Source: PUMD01 sp964599275
GTDB lineage: Bacteria; Bacillota; Sulfobacillia; SLMV01
Reading direction: 5' to 3'
Assembly (NCBI GenBank): GCA_964599275.1
Contig: CAZRFK010000003.1
Span: 5,156-69,155 of the forward strand
DNA: 64,000 nucleotides
Shown here: one piece after another, positions 9,589 to 17,443 of the stretch
Numbering within the stretch: the stretch's first letter is position 1
Layout: every line of letters begins with the position of its first letter
Translations under genes and position numbers: made by a program
Notes under the pieces: model-generated
What the model was told of the DNA's origin: nothing
The model's database searches: none
The model's input: only the letters and a program-made list of their open reading frames with translations

Positions 9589-9643
9589 GATCATCAGGAA
9601 AGTCCATTTCACCAGAGAAGCCTCCGGCAGTAATCTGTTGACA
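9589..9643. repeat. 55-bp direct repeat, left copy (assembly overlap)
   Basis: Identical, base for base, to 9744-9798 on the other side of the run of N. An exact 55-bp match ending at both gap edges is what two contigs sharing a k-mer overlap look like when they were scaffolded but not merged. Confidence 0.9.
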
Positions 9644-9743
9644 NNNNNNNNNNNNNNNNNNNNNNNNNNNNNNNNNNNNNNNNNNNNNNNNNNNNNNNNN
9701 NNNNNNNNNNNNNNNNNNNNNNNNNNNNNNNNNNNNNNNNNNN
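9644..9743. other. Scaffold gap, 100 N
   Basis: Exactly 100 unknown bases, a conventional placeholder length. The flanking 55-bp repeat suggests the real gap length is zero or negative. Confidence 0.98.
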
Positions 9744-9798
9744 GATCATCAGGAAAGTCCATTTCACCAGAGAAGCCTCCGGCAGTAATCTGTTGACA
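9744..9798. repeat. 55-bp direct repeat, right copy (assembly overlap)
   Basis: Second copy of 9589-9643. Collapsing the two keeps the minus-strand frame of the broken small membrane protein gene open across the join. Confidence 0.9.
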
Positions 9799-9843
9799 CG
9801 TCGCTACATCATATGCGCCTTTGCCTTGCTGGCGTACAATCAT

Positions 9844-10186
9844 GGTGCTTTATTCCCGTAGCCAGAACAAAATCCTCCCAATTAAATGCCGTAAATTCCA
9901 TCAATAGCAGAATAATCTGCAAACGATTCCTGCACGCTTGGTCTTGTTAAATGGGTTTTCATGCAGAGCTGCCCTGCATGAGAGTGTCTGTGATAAACAG
10001 ACCAGACGAAGATGCCGCAGCCCCTCGTCCTCTAACTCTAAAAGCACCTCCCAGTTAACCGGTACATGACCCAGCAAGAAGGAGCTCAAAACTTTTAAGC
10101 AGGATGATTCAACAAAAGATCGAATACAAGTAATAAAAGAACCACATCACGAAAAAGAGGCGAAACAAGGAAAGAAGGTGCTTTTG
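9844..10186. other. Intergenic region, nothing recognised
   Basis: 343 bases upstream of the flavin reductase. A 62-codon minus-strand frame (9901-10089) has no ribosome-binding site and no family likeness, so it is not called. The purine-rich tail at 10151-10178 holds the reductase ribosome-binding site. Confidence 0.4.
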
Positions 10187-10759
10187 ATGTCCAAGATAAC
10201 GTGCGGATCGAAGGCTCTGCTCTTCCCCCTGCCCACGGTCATCGTTGGCATAAAGGTGGACGAGGGGGTCAACTACATGACAGTTGGATACTGCGGGATG
10301 ATCGGAGGACCACCATCCACCATCGCCGTGGCCCTCGGCAACCAGAGCGTGACCTATGATTGGATCGAGGCATGCGATGGATTCAGCGTTAACATCCCCT
10401 CAGCTAAGCAGGTTGCCGAAACCGATTACGTGGGAGTGGTGTCGGGGCGCGATGTTGACAAGTCCGAGGTCTTCACCACTTTTTACGGTGACTTGGGCGA
10501 TGTGCCCATGATACAGGAATGTCCCGTCAGCATGGAGTGCCGTCTGACCGAGATCCTAACGCTGGGAGACATGCGAACCTGCTTGGGGGAGATCATCCAG
10601 ACCCACGTTGATGAGTCATGCTTCGTAGACGACGAAATCGCTATTTCCAGGGTGGATCCGATTGTCCTCAGTCCCACTGAGGCGGAGTATCTGCGGATAG
10701 GCGAGGTCATCGCCCCCGCCTATGAGGTGAGCAAAAACCTGATGGATGACGAGGCGTGA
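10187..10759 (+). CDS. Flavin reductase-like FMN-binding protein
   Basis: 190 residues from ATG 10187, chosen over GTG 10178 because AAGGAAAGAAGG ends 8 bases before the ATG. The sequence fits the flavin_Reduct split-barrel family: an early 'LLFPLPTVIVGIK' strand, 'NYMTVGYCGMIGGPPSTIAVAL', 'DGFSVNIPSAKQVAETDYVGVVSGRD' and a C-terminal 'LGEIIQTHVDE'. Such proteins bind FMN and often act as NAD(P)H:flavin oxidoreductases or as flavin-binding redox proteins in anaerobes. No partner gene is nearby. The C-terminal third is acidic. Confidence 0.85.
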   Translation: MSKITCGSKALLFPLPTVIVGIKVDEGVNYMTVGYCGMIGGPPSTIAVALGNQSVTYDWIEACDGFSVNIPSAKQVAETDYVGVVSGRDVDKSEVFTTFYGDLGDVPMIQECPVSMECRLTEILTLGDMRTCLGEIIQTHVDESCFVDDEIAISRVDPIVLSPTEAEYLRIGEVIAPAYEVSKNLMDDEA

Positions 10760-11238
10760 GGATTTTCTCTGCGGGGGATGCCCGACCTACCGGTGCCTTA
10801 TGGGAACAGACCGGCCCAGGATCATCGGCTCACCCCGCGATCTTACTCTTCAGGATTCCAGGACTTTCTTAATATTTGGACGTAAAAATCGAACGATCAC
10901 TATTAGCTGGAGTACAGCTTGGAAAATCCAAGATACATCTGCAGGTGTATGGACGGTCGCTTCGTTCAAGTTAAAAATGTCAGGTAACTGATTCACAATC
11001 TTTGCATTCTATATTCTTGTGACTCTATGCTCCCACAACAATAATACTTTGGGTTAATGTGGTAGAATTCGCCTTCACTACTATTTCAACTCTTTTAACT
11101 TCGCACCGCAGCTAAGATAACTCCACCAAGCGTTTATACATAGCAACACCCCAGTAATTTCGATTTTAAAATATTTAGGAATTCCCAAGAACCAATTCCC
11201 CCCACTTGCGCATACAATGCTCACTGAGGATGATAACA
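10760..11238. other. Intergenic region, nothing recognised
   Basis: 479 bases between the flavin reductase and the MerR-type gene. A frame running from inside the end of the reductase gene to 10991 (81 codons) lacks a family match or ribosome-binding site. AT-rich from about 10985 on, as expected for the MerR promoter, but no clear promoter pair was found. Confidence 0.4.
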
Positions 11239-11709
11239 ATGTCAGGATATGCGGAGCAAAAACTATACCATATCGGAGAAGCTGCAAGAAAATCAGGGGT
11301 GAGCGTACAGACGCTGCGCTGCTATGAAAAAATGGGTTTTATTCATCCCTGCCGGTCGGCAGGAGGAAGGTTCCGTCTGTACACATCAGTGGATCTGCAA
11401 AGAATCCGTCAGGTACAATCCCTGAAGAAAAAGGGGCTATCCCTGCAGAATATAGGTTCCATAATACTAACAAGACCAGAACAACAGTCCCCAGAACAGT
11501 TTGCTCATAGCCAGGCTGTTATGGGTGAGCAGATAAATCAGATAGGACAACAAATCAAGCGCATGAGACAGCAGGCGACACAGATACAGGCCATCCTGAG
11601 AACGCTCACCGGCTGCGAAACCTGTTCGCTTCCCAAGTGTTCTCCTGGCTGTTCAAACTGGGAGAGTTTTATGTGGTACGCCTCAAGGGGAAAGCCAGAA
11701 GGCAAATGA
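11239..11709 (+). CDS. MerR family transcriptional regulator with C-terminal Cys cluster
   Basis: 156 residues from ATG 11239, with GAGGA 8 bases upstream. The N-terminal ~70 residues are a MerR winged helix: 'YHIGEAARKSGVSVQTLRCYEKMGFI', then 'GGRFRLYTSVDLQRIRQVQSLKKKGLSLQNIG'. A Gln-rich helix (about 85-120) should be the dimerisation coiled coil. The tail has C126-x2-C129-x4-C134-x3-C138, a plausible metal- or Fe-S-binding site as in MerR sensors such as CueR, ZntR or SoxR, although the spacing matches none of these exactly. The effector is unknown. The gene ends inside its own terminator. It does not adjoin an obvious efflux gene. Confidence 0.85.
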   Translation: MSGYAEQKLYHIGEAARKSGVSVQTLRCYEKMGFIHPCRSAGGRFRLYTSVDLQRIRQVQSLKKKGLSLQNIGSIILTRPEQQSPEQFAHSQAVMGEQINQIGQQIKRMRQQATQIQAILRTLTGCETCSLPKCSPGCSNWESFMWYASRGKPEGK

Positions 11710-11728
11710 ATGCTTTCCCCTGCTTTTT
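11686..11728 (+). terminator. Intrinsic terminator overlapping the end of the MerR-type gene
   Basis: AGGGGAAAGC (11686-11695) pairs with GCTTTCCCCT (11712-11721), followed by GCTTTTT. The left arm encodes the last residues of the protein and the stop codon lies in the loop. Confidence 0.85.
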
Positions 11729-11829
11729 CAGCTGCAAATCCATTATGCTGATGTGTAATATATGAAAAATTAAAAGAGTAGGTTGAATATCCTATATAGC
11801 ATTAAGAACGTTTGTGAGGTTGTCGCCTC

Positions 11830-12780
11830 CCTGCTATGCAGCATGACGGTGTTCGCAGCAACCGGTCCGCTGCTGTCTCTACTGTATACAACGCTGAACT
11901 GGAAGCGTTCGTTGGCGGAGTTTTAGCCAGTCAGATGTATGAACACAGCATCCCGGCAGCTGTTGCTTCCGTTGTTGGGGATGGACGGACCGCTATGTTG
12001 AAGGAACGGGTACGCCGTTCTGAAAGACCTCACCCCGATTGATCCACACAGAAAGTTCACTTTTCGATCCGGACCAACTTCTAAACTGTTTAGCCGGACG
12101 GCAGTTATGCATATGGTAGAATGAGGAACTATTCACCGATTCACTTGGAGGAAGACATCAACGAATACCTGGACTTTGAAATCGGACACCCCCGGCGGGG
12201 ACCCTGCTGTGAAGGCAATCTTTAAAGGAGACCATCTCGTCAGAAGACAGCATAAACAACCCTTTTCCTGACCTTAAAACCCGGGGTATGGGTCATGAGA
12301 TGAGTCAGGGTGATGGGTTCTGGTTCGTACGTTCGCTTGGGATATAAGTATTTCCTCCCGAACAGATAATCTCCTGCTTCAACTGCGGCACAATTTCGCC
12401 GCATACACAGTCGAAAAAATCTTCGGAATGCCCTTGAGGAATATGTGCAGGAAAATATCGTCAGCCCGCTATAAACGCATAACACAACCTTCCGTCACCC
12501 CTGCCCGAGCCGCTGAAGGAAGATGTGTCCCCGGCCTACAACATGAGTGGGGACAATATGATGAGGGAGGATTTAAGTACATTTCCAAGCTGCCGACTGG
12601 CAGTGAATCGAGTACCGCAGCTGATTCGCTTGGTTCATGCTCACGCACCTGCAGGAAGGTCAGTATCGGGGGGCTGGTTTTTTAAACACCCACCAGGTGG
12701 TAAAGTTCTGAGGAAGCATGGTTCACTTCATATGCGATTTCTCGAGTATGGGTGGAACCTACAGCAACTCGTACCGGCAA
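11830..12780 (+). pseudogene. Decayed beta-lactamase-related serine hydrolase (PF00144 type) with an internal inversion
   Basis: Pieces of a penicillin-binding/beta-lactamase-like hydrolase follow in order but in changing frames with stops: 'ELEAFVGGVLASQMYEHSIPA' (~11900), 'FRSGPTSKLFSRTAVMHMVE' with the SxxK motif (~12065), 'EEDINEYLDFEI' (~12150), 'FPPEQIISCFN' (~12350), 'AAYTVEKIFGMP' (~12400), 'EEYVQENIVSPL' (~12440), 'LPEPLKEDVSPAYNMSG' (~12510), 'MLTHLQEGQYRG' (~12637). The segment that should lie between the third and fourth pieces, 'YEPEPITLTHLMTHTPGF', is found on the opposite strand at 12261-12332. So the gene is dead and part of it has been flipped. Intact relatives are secreted or membrane-bound D-Ala-D-Ala-type hydrolases. 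Confidence 0.85.
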
Positions 12781-12864
12781 GTGTTCAATGCACATCTTGA
12801 CACTATACAACTGACTAAAACATACTTAAAACAAAAGGAGGCAGAAACGAGAGGAGTCTTGCAA

Positions 12865-14385
12865 ATGGATGAGTTCTCCAGGGGGGTACAATTCCCCCGA
12901 GCAATGAATAATCCTTCACAGCCCGAACTTCGTGACATGTGCCTGCAGCAGGACCATCAGGAAACCATATATGGTAGCATCAATTTCATTTCTGAAGTGA
13001 GAAGCAGGAGCGCAGAAGACACTTATATCGTGGATGACGGTGTTTCCCTGGGCCAACGCCAGCAGGCTATATCTCTGGATGAGGCCGCCCGCCTTGCTGC
13101 TGAAGTCAGAGATTACCTTGCAAACAAAAAGCTTATCCAGGTTGACCGCCTGGTGGGATATGATTCATGTGTTCAGTCGCACTGCCGTCTTTTTGTCTCA
13201 GCCGACTATCCCCGGCTGGCTTATATGTGGACAAAAGCACTTTTTGAACCGAAAAATCCCGATCGCACACCTGATTTTTTGAGCATCTACGTTCCCGAAT
13301 GGCCGGAACGAAAAATATTCGCCCACCCCGAAGCTGGTGTCACTTACATACTCGGTACAGACTATTTTGGTGAGGCCAAAAAATCGTTTTTACGGATGCT
13401 TATGTACAGACAGAAAAAGGTGGGTCATCTGGGCTTTCACGCTGGCAGCAAAGTTTTGCGTGTCTGCCCGCAAAACCACGACGACACCACCGATGAAGGG
13501 TTTCTGCTTTTCGGCCTGAGCGGCACCGGAAAAACCACCCTCACCACCCATGATCATTTTCTTAATGGGAAAGAACGGGTGGTAATCCGCCAGGACGACG
13601 TGGTAGTAATGAATGACCAGGGGGAATGTTACGGGTCTGAAGCAGGGTTTTTCATCAAGACCAGGGGCCTGTCGGAAGAACAAACCCTGATCTATGAAGC
13701 GGCAAAATCCCCTGAAGCTTTATTTGAAAATGTGACAGTGGACTCAGAAGGTGTCCCCCACTTTGAGGACTCAACGCTGACCGGCAATGGCCGGGCTATT
13801 GTCCCGCGCAGAAAATTCAGGTTCACCGATGACGATATAAATCTGCCTCAGGTATCTAACCTTATTTTCATAACCCGGCGCAGAGATGTTCTACCACCCG
13901 TCGCCCGGATGACGGCTGAGCAATCTGCAGCCTTTTTTATGTTGGGAGAGTCTGAAGAAACTTCAGCTGGCGATCCAGAAAAGGCGGGACAGGCCCGACG
14001 TGAGGTGGGAACCAATCCTTTCATCATTGGTCCCGAAGCTGAGGAAGGAACCCGGCTGCTTGAATTTTTGAAGAAAAACCCCGATATTGATTGTTATCTG
14101 CTCAACACCGGAAAAGTGGGATTTGAAAAGGACATAACTGTTGAGGATTCGGCTACCATCATAAAAGAACTGGCCAGGGACAGCATCAGATGGGAAAATG
14201 ACCCGGACTGGAATTATGAAATACCCTCATCCATTCCCGGTCTTGATGTAGAGAGGTACTTACCTCAATCATACATGTCAGGCGATGAATATAAGAGCCG
14301 AATTGAAAATCTGAGGCGGGAAAGAATTGATTGGCTTCAGCAGTTCCCCGACCTGGATCAACATATAATAGACTGCGTGAAATAG
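12865..14385 (+). CDS. pckA: Phosphoenolpyruvate carboxykinase (ATP)-type
   Basis: 506 residues from ATG 12865, where GAGGAG ends 8 bases upstream; the frame stays open upstream into the pseudogene. Motifs of ATP-dependent PEPCK are clear: 'YFGEAKKSFLRMLMY' (substrate/Mn region), the kinase-1a P-loop G217-L-S-G-T-G-K-T-T225, 'RQDDVVVMN' (kinase-2, metal Asp) and 'FITRRRDVLPPVARMT' further on. The enzyme interconverts oxaloacetate + ATP and PEP + CO2 + ADP in gluconeogenesis or anaerobic CO2 fixation. It is somewhat shorter than the usual 520-540 and clearly divergent, so it may belong to a PEPCK-like subclass. Monocistronic, with a good terminator after it. Confidence 0.88.
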   Translation: MDEFSRGVQFPRAMNNPSQPELRDMCLQQDHQETIYGSINFISEVRSRSAEDTYIVDDGVSLGQRQQAISLDEAARLAAEVRDYLANKKLIQVDRLVGYDSCVQSHCRLFVSADYPRLAYMWTKALFEPKNPDRTPDFLSIYVPEWPERKIFAHPEAGVTYILGTDYFGEAKKSFLRMLMYRQKKVGHLGFHAGSKVLRVCPQNHDDTTDEGFLLFGLSGTGKTTLTTHDHFLNGKERVVIRQDDVVVMNDQGECYGSEAGFFIKTRGLSEEQTLIYEAAKSPEALFENVTVDSEGVPHFEDSTLTGNGRAIVPRRKFRFTDDDINLPQVSNLIFITRRRDVLPPVARMTAEQSAAFFMLGESEETSAGDPEKAGQARREVGTNPFIIGPEAEEGTRLLEFLKKNPDIDCYLLNTGKVGFEKDITVEDSATIIKELARDSIRWENDPDWNYEIPSSIPGLDVERYLPQSYMSGDEYKSRIENLRRERIDWLQQFPDLDQHIIDCVK

Positions 14386-14459
14386 CACCGGCAGTATATG
14401 TCCAAATGATAATCTCACTGAAGGTTCACTAACTGCTCAGAAGTTTATTCCATCGAGTG

Positions 14460-14493
14460 AGGGGTCAGCTGAGATGCATGCTGACCCCTTTTC
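14460..14493 (+). terminator. Intrinsic terminator after the PEPCK gene
   Basis: AGGGGTCAGC (14460-14469) and GCTGACCCCT (14480-14489) form a 10-bp stem with a 10-base loop, followed by a TTT-rich tail. Confidence 0.9.
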
Positions 14494-14686
14494 CATTCCG
14501 TTTTCTTCGGATTCCAGCACCTCAATCTCGTTCAAAACACGCTGTCTCACCACAGCACTGCATAACACACCGTTGTATCCACTGGACGGTTACCTCAATA
14601 TCACCCATCTGAATCTCTGGATAACGCAATTCAGGCATCGCTAACTGCGATATTCGGAATTTACCCTTTTCTTGAACGAAAACATA

Positions 14687-14695
14687 TGCTATAAT
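14687..14695 (+). promoter_or_regulatory. Extended -10 promoter of the prepilin-like gene
   Basis: TGCTATAAT is a perfect extended -10 element (TGn plus TATAAT). The best -35 at 17-base spacing, TTTTCT (14667-14672), is poor, as is common for extended -10 promoters. It lies 47 bases before the start codon of the small pilin-like gene. Confidence 0.6.
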
Positions 14696-14742
14696 AACGA
14701 TAACTTAGTTACTTTTATCCAAATATAGAGAGGATGATATTA

Positions 14743-14961
14743 ATGTTCAGTCTTTTTAATTCCCTTATTTCTGATGATGATGGATTTTCTGCAACTGAAG
14801 GTCTGGTTGTCTTGGGCTTCATCACAATTATAGGTTTTGTGGTGTTCCGTCTCATGAATATGAATCCCGCTGAGTCCGAATCCCTGTATCCCGGTTTTTG
14901 GGCATCGTTTAACTACTTCGGAGAAAGTATCAGTTCTACTGTTTCTCAGTTTATAGCATAG
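14743..14961 (+). CDS. Small type IV prepilin-like (Flp/type IVb-like) protein
   Basis: 72 residues from ATG 14743, with AGAGAGG at 14727-14733. A short polar leader ends in 'SDDDG', followed by FSATE and one long hydrophobic helix (about residues 19-37). Gly before Phe(+1) with Glu at +5 is the prepilin-peptidase cleavage signature, and the short leader and small size resemble Flp-type pilins such as those of Tad systems. The remaining ~35 residues end in an amphipathic tail. No prepilin peptidase, ATPase or Tad gene is nearby, so it is an orphan. It could instead be a single-span membrane peptide that mimics the motif by chance. Confidence 0.6.
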   Translation: MFSLFNSLISDDDGFSATEGLVVLGFITIIGFVVFRLMNMNPAESESLYPGFWASFNYFGESISSTVSQFIA

Positions 14962-15876
14962 TTTCAAATCGTTTTTGTTTTATCTGCTGCACACGGCTCT
15001 AATCACTGTAATAACAATAACAGAAGTAATAATATTCACTAACAAAGATATTGCTATGTCTTATTCCAAGATGAAGTGGGGGAGTTTGGTATAGTCATAC
15101 CCCTGGATTTGCTGTGCGTAAATCGAGGCAGACTCCAAAATCAAACTCCCCGACTGTGCCCCCCACATTGTGCTCCGGTCAGTAAACCAAGGGAACATAA
15201 AACTTACCAGTGTCACGGATTAACAACCAACAAGTGTCAGTCAGGACTTCCCTTACATCTTTCCTCGAAAAACAGACCAGTTCATGTGCTTCATTAAATC
15301 CAGTCAGGCCTGTGTAGACACATTACTTTCAGATGATGAAGCTGTGAGGCATTTACCACGGCAGTTATTGAATTCATGTGTTTGTCAGATAGAAGTCTTT
15401 AAGGCAAATATATTGTTCACAAAATCTCGGCAACAAATTCATACCCAAAATAAATTATTTTGGAAATCACACACCTTTTTTTGAGTGTAATGCCCTGAGA
15501 CAGCAATAGAGTCTATCATTACCTACCCTTTTATCTGGTGACCAAAGGCGTCCTTCCTCTGCGCCTGCGTCCATTCCGCTAATGAGTATGCCGCAGTGAC
15601 CAACAGAACAAAAGCACCTAATGATGTTATGACTCAGCCCCTTTTTACCTGACCAGATATCACACACATATTCTCCGATAAGGTGTATGTTTCCATCCAG
15701 CAGCCTCAATCCCTCTCCCATGTTGAAAGGATGAGGCTGTCTGTATTTCATGAGGGAGCACTTGATATTCTCCAGTTTCAATCAGGCTTCTGGGAATATT
15801 TCATTTATCTGGTACCATCCCGGCCAGCTGGACAAAATAAATGGGGATATAATTTTCAGATGAAGGAGCATACCTG
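14962..15876. other. Long intergenic region, no supported gene
   Basis: 915 bases. One long-range inverted repeat is listed separately. A minus-strand frame of 104 codons (15467-15781) and an overlapping plus-strand frame (15683-15877) both lack ribosome-binding sites and recognisable domains; they may be remnants. The last 15 bases hold AAGGAG for the antiporter gene. Confidence 0.4.
15079..15151. repeat. Long-range inverted repeat, possible structured RNA
   Basis: GGGGAGTTTG (15079-15088) and CAAACTCCCC (15142-15151) are exact complements, enclosing a 53-base loop that itself contains the small hairpin GTAT/ATAC (15089-15100). Not matched to any RNA family known to me; could be a terminator relic. 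Confidence 0.3.
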
Positions 15877-17040
15877 ATGTTTGTCCATATTGGCGCTGTA
15901 ATACTGGCCGGCCTGGCTGCAGGGGCTCTGACTTCCCGGATTGGCCTGCCAGCTGTAACCGGATATCTGGTGGTTGGGATACTTCTGGGACCCTCCCTTA
16001 TGGGGGCACTTGATTCTGAGGTCCTGGCTAGGCGTCATCTGATAGAACATATGGCCCTCGGTTTCATCGCCTTCACCATCGGACAGGAATTTTTGTGGGA
16101 ACAGGTAGGAGCGACAGCCTCCAGGCTGGTGGGAATAACTCTGCTGCAGGCCCTTTTCAGCGCAGCTTTTATCACGGCTTCCATCTACCTGTTGACCAAC
16201 TGTAAAACACTGGCACTGCTTTTTGGAGTAATCGGCACAGCTACTGCTGCAGGAGAAACACTTATGGTGATAAAAGAAATGCGCAGCTCCGGACCGTTAA
16301 CCCGTACGGCCCTGGGTGTGGTTGCCCTGGGGGATGCCGTGGTTATCCTTTCCTACTCGTTCGTGGTATCACTGTTGACAGTTATGGCAGCAAATCAGAC
16401 GATTGTCTTCCCCGAGTTTTTGAAAGCCCCCCTGCGTGAGATAGGTCTGTCTGCTGTGCTGGGAGCACTTACAGGGATTGTTCTTTCCCACCTCTTTGCA
16501 TACGCCCGCAATCACGGACAGGTGCTTTCCTTTGCTCTGATCACCGTCATCCTGGCCACTGGTCTGGCTGAACTGTGGGCTCTTTCCCCGCTTCTCACCA
16601 ATCTATCTGCCGGGGCAGCATTGGCCAACACTTCTGGGGACCGGCTGATCATTCTTGCCGACATGGATGATGTGCTGAATCCCGTTTACATAACTTTTTT
16701 TGTCGTTACCGGGGCCTCGCTGCAGGTTGACGCCCTGCCGCAGATAGGATTTTTGGGGGCGGCTTATGTGGCCGCCCGGTCACTGGGAAAGTTCGCAGGG
16801 AGTGGATTGGGAGCACACTTTATCGGGGCTGACTCTGCGGTGAAGAAGTATCTCGGATTGACCCTGCTCCCACAGGCGGGAGTGGCTCTGGGACTGGCAG
16901 GCATAGTCGGGCAGGAGTTTGCAGAGCATGCAGAGGTGCTTTACAATGTGATTCTTGCTTCAACCCTGCTTTTCTCCGTCGGTGGAGCCGCGCTGACCCA
17001 GTTTGCCCTGACCAGAGCAGGTGAAGCCAACAAGGCATGA
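15877..17040 (+). CDS. CPA2-family monovalent cation/proton antiporter, first copy
   Basis: 387 residues from ATG 15877 with AAGGAG 8 bases upstream. About 12 membrane spans, starting with 'GLPAVTGYLVVGILLGPSLMG', the first-span hallmark of Na+/H+ exchanger (CPA1/CPA2) proteins. A later 'GVVALGDAVVIL' contains the Asp expected in the ion-binding helix (D-A-V rather than the ND pair), and the C-terminus has 'LGLTLLPQAGVALGLAGIVG'. It lacks cytosolic RCK/TrkA-N domains. It exchanges Na+ or K+ for H+ across the cytoplasmic membrane. It heads a three-gene operon with a PII-like protein and a second antiporter of similar build (45-base gap, then overlap), suggesting a regulated pair. Confidence 0.85.
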   Translation: MFVHIGAVILAGLAAGALTSRIGLPAVTGYLVVGILLGPSLMGALDSEVLARRHLIEHMALGFIAFTIGQEFLWEQVGATASRLVGITLLQALFSAAFITASIYLLTNCKTLALLFGVIGTATAAGETLMVIKEMRSSGPLTRTALGVVALGDAVVILSYSFVVSLLTVMAANQTIVFPEFLKAPLREIGLSAVLGALTGIVLSHLFAYARNHGQVLSFALITVILATGLAELWALSPLLTNLSAGAALANTSGDRLIILADMDDVLNPVYITFFVVTGASLQVDALPQIGFLGAAYVAARSLGKFAGSGLGAHFIGADSAVKKYLGLTLLPQAGVALGLAGIVGQEFAEHAEVLYNVILASTLLFSVGGAALTQFALTRAGEANKA

Positions 17041-17089
17041 GCAGAATGAAACAGGCTGAACAATAAACACCATTAAGGCGGTGCAGAAA

Positions 17090-17443
17090 ATGAAACTTCT
17101 GGCCATCATAAGCAATGACACAGCAAATGTTGACGCCATCTTGCAGTGTCTGATTCAGACCGGAATTCGGGGAGCGACTGTTGTGGAAGGAAGCGGCGTA
17201 GGCCGTTCGCCCGTTGGTGATGTACCCCTTTTCGGAGGCCTGCGCCAGGCTTTCGACACCACACGCGGTCCCAATTCGGTGATATTCAGCATAATTTCAG
17301 ATGAACAGGTTTTAAAGGATGCAGCAGACAAGCTGAAGGATGAACTGGACTTTCTTCAGGCCGGCGGCGGAATAATGTTCACCTTACCCGTGAGCTGGGT
17401 ATGGGGTGGAGCAGAAGAAAACAGACCGGAGGAATCAGGTTGA
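17090..17443 (+). CDS. PII-like (GlnB-fold) signalling protein between two antiporters
   Basis: 117 residues from ATG 17090, chosen because AAGGCGG lies 8 bases upstream. The pattern is that of a PII-fold protein: 'KLLAIISNDTANVDAILQCLIQTGIRGATVVEGSGVG' gives beta1-alpha1-beta2 with the VVEGSGVGR turn equivalent to the VxExxGxGR of GlnB, then a long T-loop-like insert, 'SVIFSIISDEQVLKDAADKL' for beta3-alpha2 and a Gly-rich 'AGGGIMFTLPVSWVWG' end. GlnB uridylylation Tyr51 is not evident. PII-like proteins bind adenine nucleotides or c-di-AMP (PstA/DarA) and control membrane transporters. Its position makes gating of one or both antiporters likely (inference). Its stop overlaps the next start. 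Confidence 0.75.
   Translation: MKLLAIISNDTANVDAILQCLIQTGIRGATVVEGSGVGRSPVGDVPLFGGLRQAFDTTRGPNSVIFSIISDEQVLKDAADKLKDELDFLQAGGGIMFTLPVSWVWGGAEENRPEESG

Larger units (their letters stand above)
9294..9843 (-). pseudogene. Small membrane protein gene broken by the scaffold gap and a frame change
   Basis: On the minus strand a frame opens at ATG 9843 and runs into the gap. When the gap and one copy of the flanking 55-bp repeat are removed it continues in frame as 'DFPDDLMLDEMIREVMTPE' to about 9510. From about 9535 the plausible coding frame is another one, giving 'AAFVLSSATFCAALFIL' (membrane span), an acidic middle and a second span 'VPMIVGGLGLLCVVGALVA' ending at 9294. The switch needs one extra base or a -1 shift. 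Either the assembly has an indel, the gene is decaying, or two genes overlap; a GTG at 9515 could start the second part alone (73 residues). No family recognised. Confidence 0.4.

Noticed and set aside
9589..9798. Biological direct repeat or insertion-site duplication
   Set aside because: Exact length, position at both gap edges and 100-N filler fit an assembly join better than a real repeat.
9901..10089. 62-codon minus-strand frame
   Set aside because: No ribosome-binding site and no family likeness.
10746..10991. 81-codon plus-strand frame after the flavin reductase
   Set aside because: Starts inside the reductase gene, no proper start signal, composition not protein-like.
12240..12485. 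Minus-strand frame containing a good 'THLMTHTPGF' motif, as a separate gene
   Set aside because: It is only the inverted fragment of the surrounding dead serine hydrolase; flanking parts of the frame are meaningless.
15467..15781. 104-codon minus-strand frame with several Cys, gene-like composition
   Set aside because: No ribosome-binding site at its TTG start, no recognisable domain, and overlapped by an equally weak plus-strand frame; may be a remnant.
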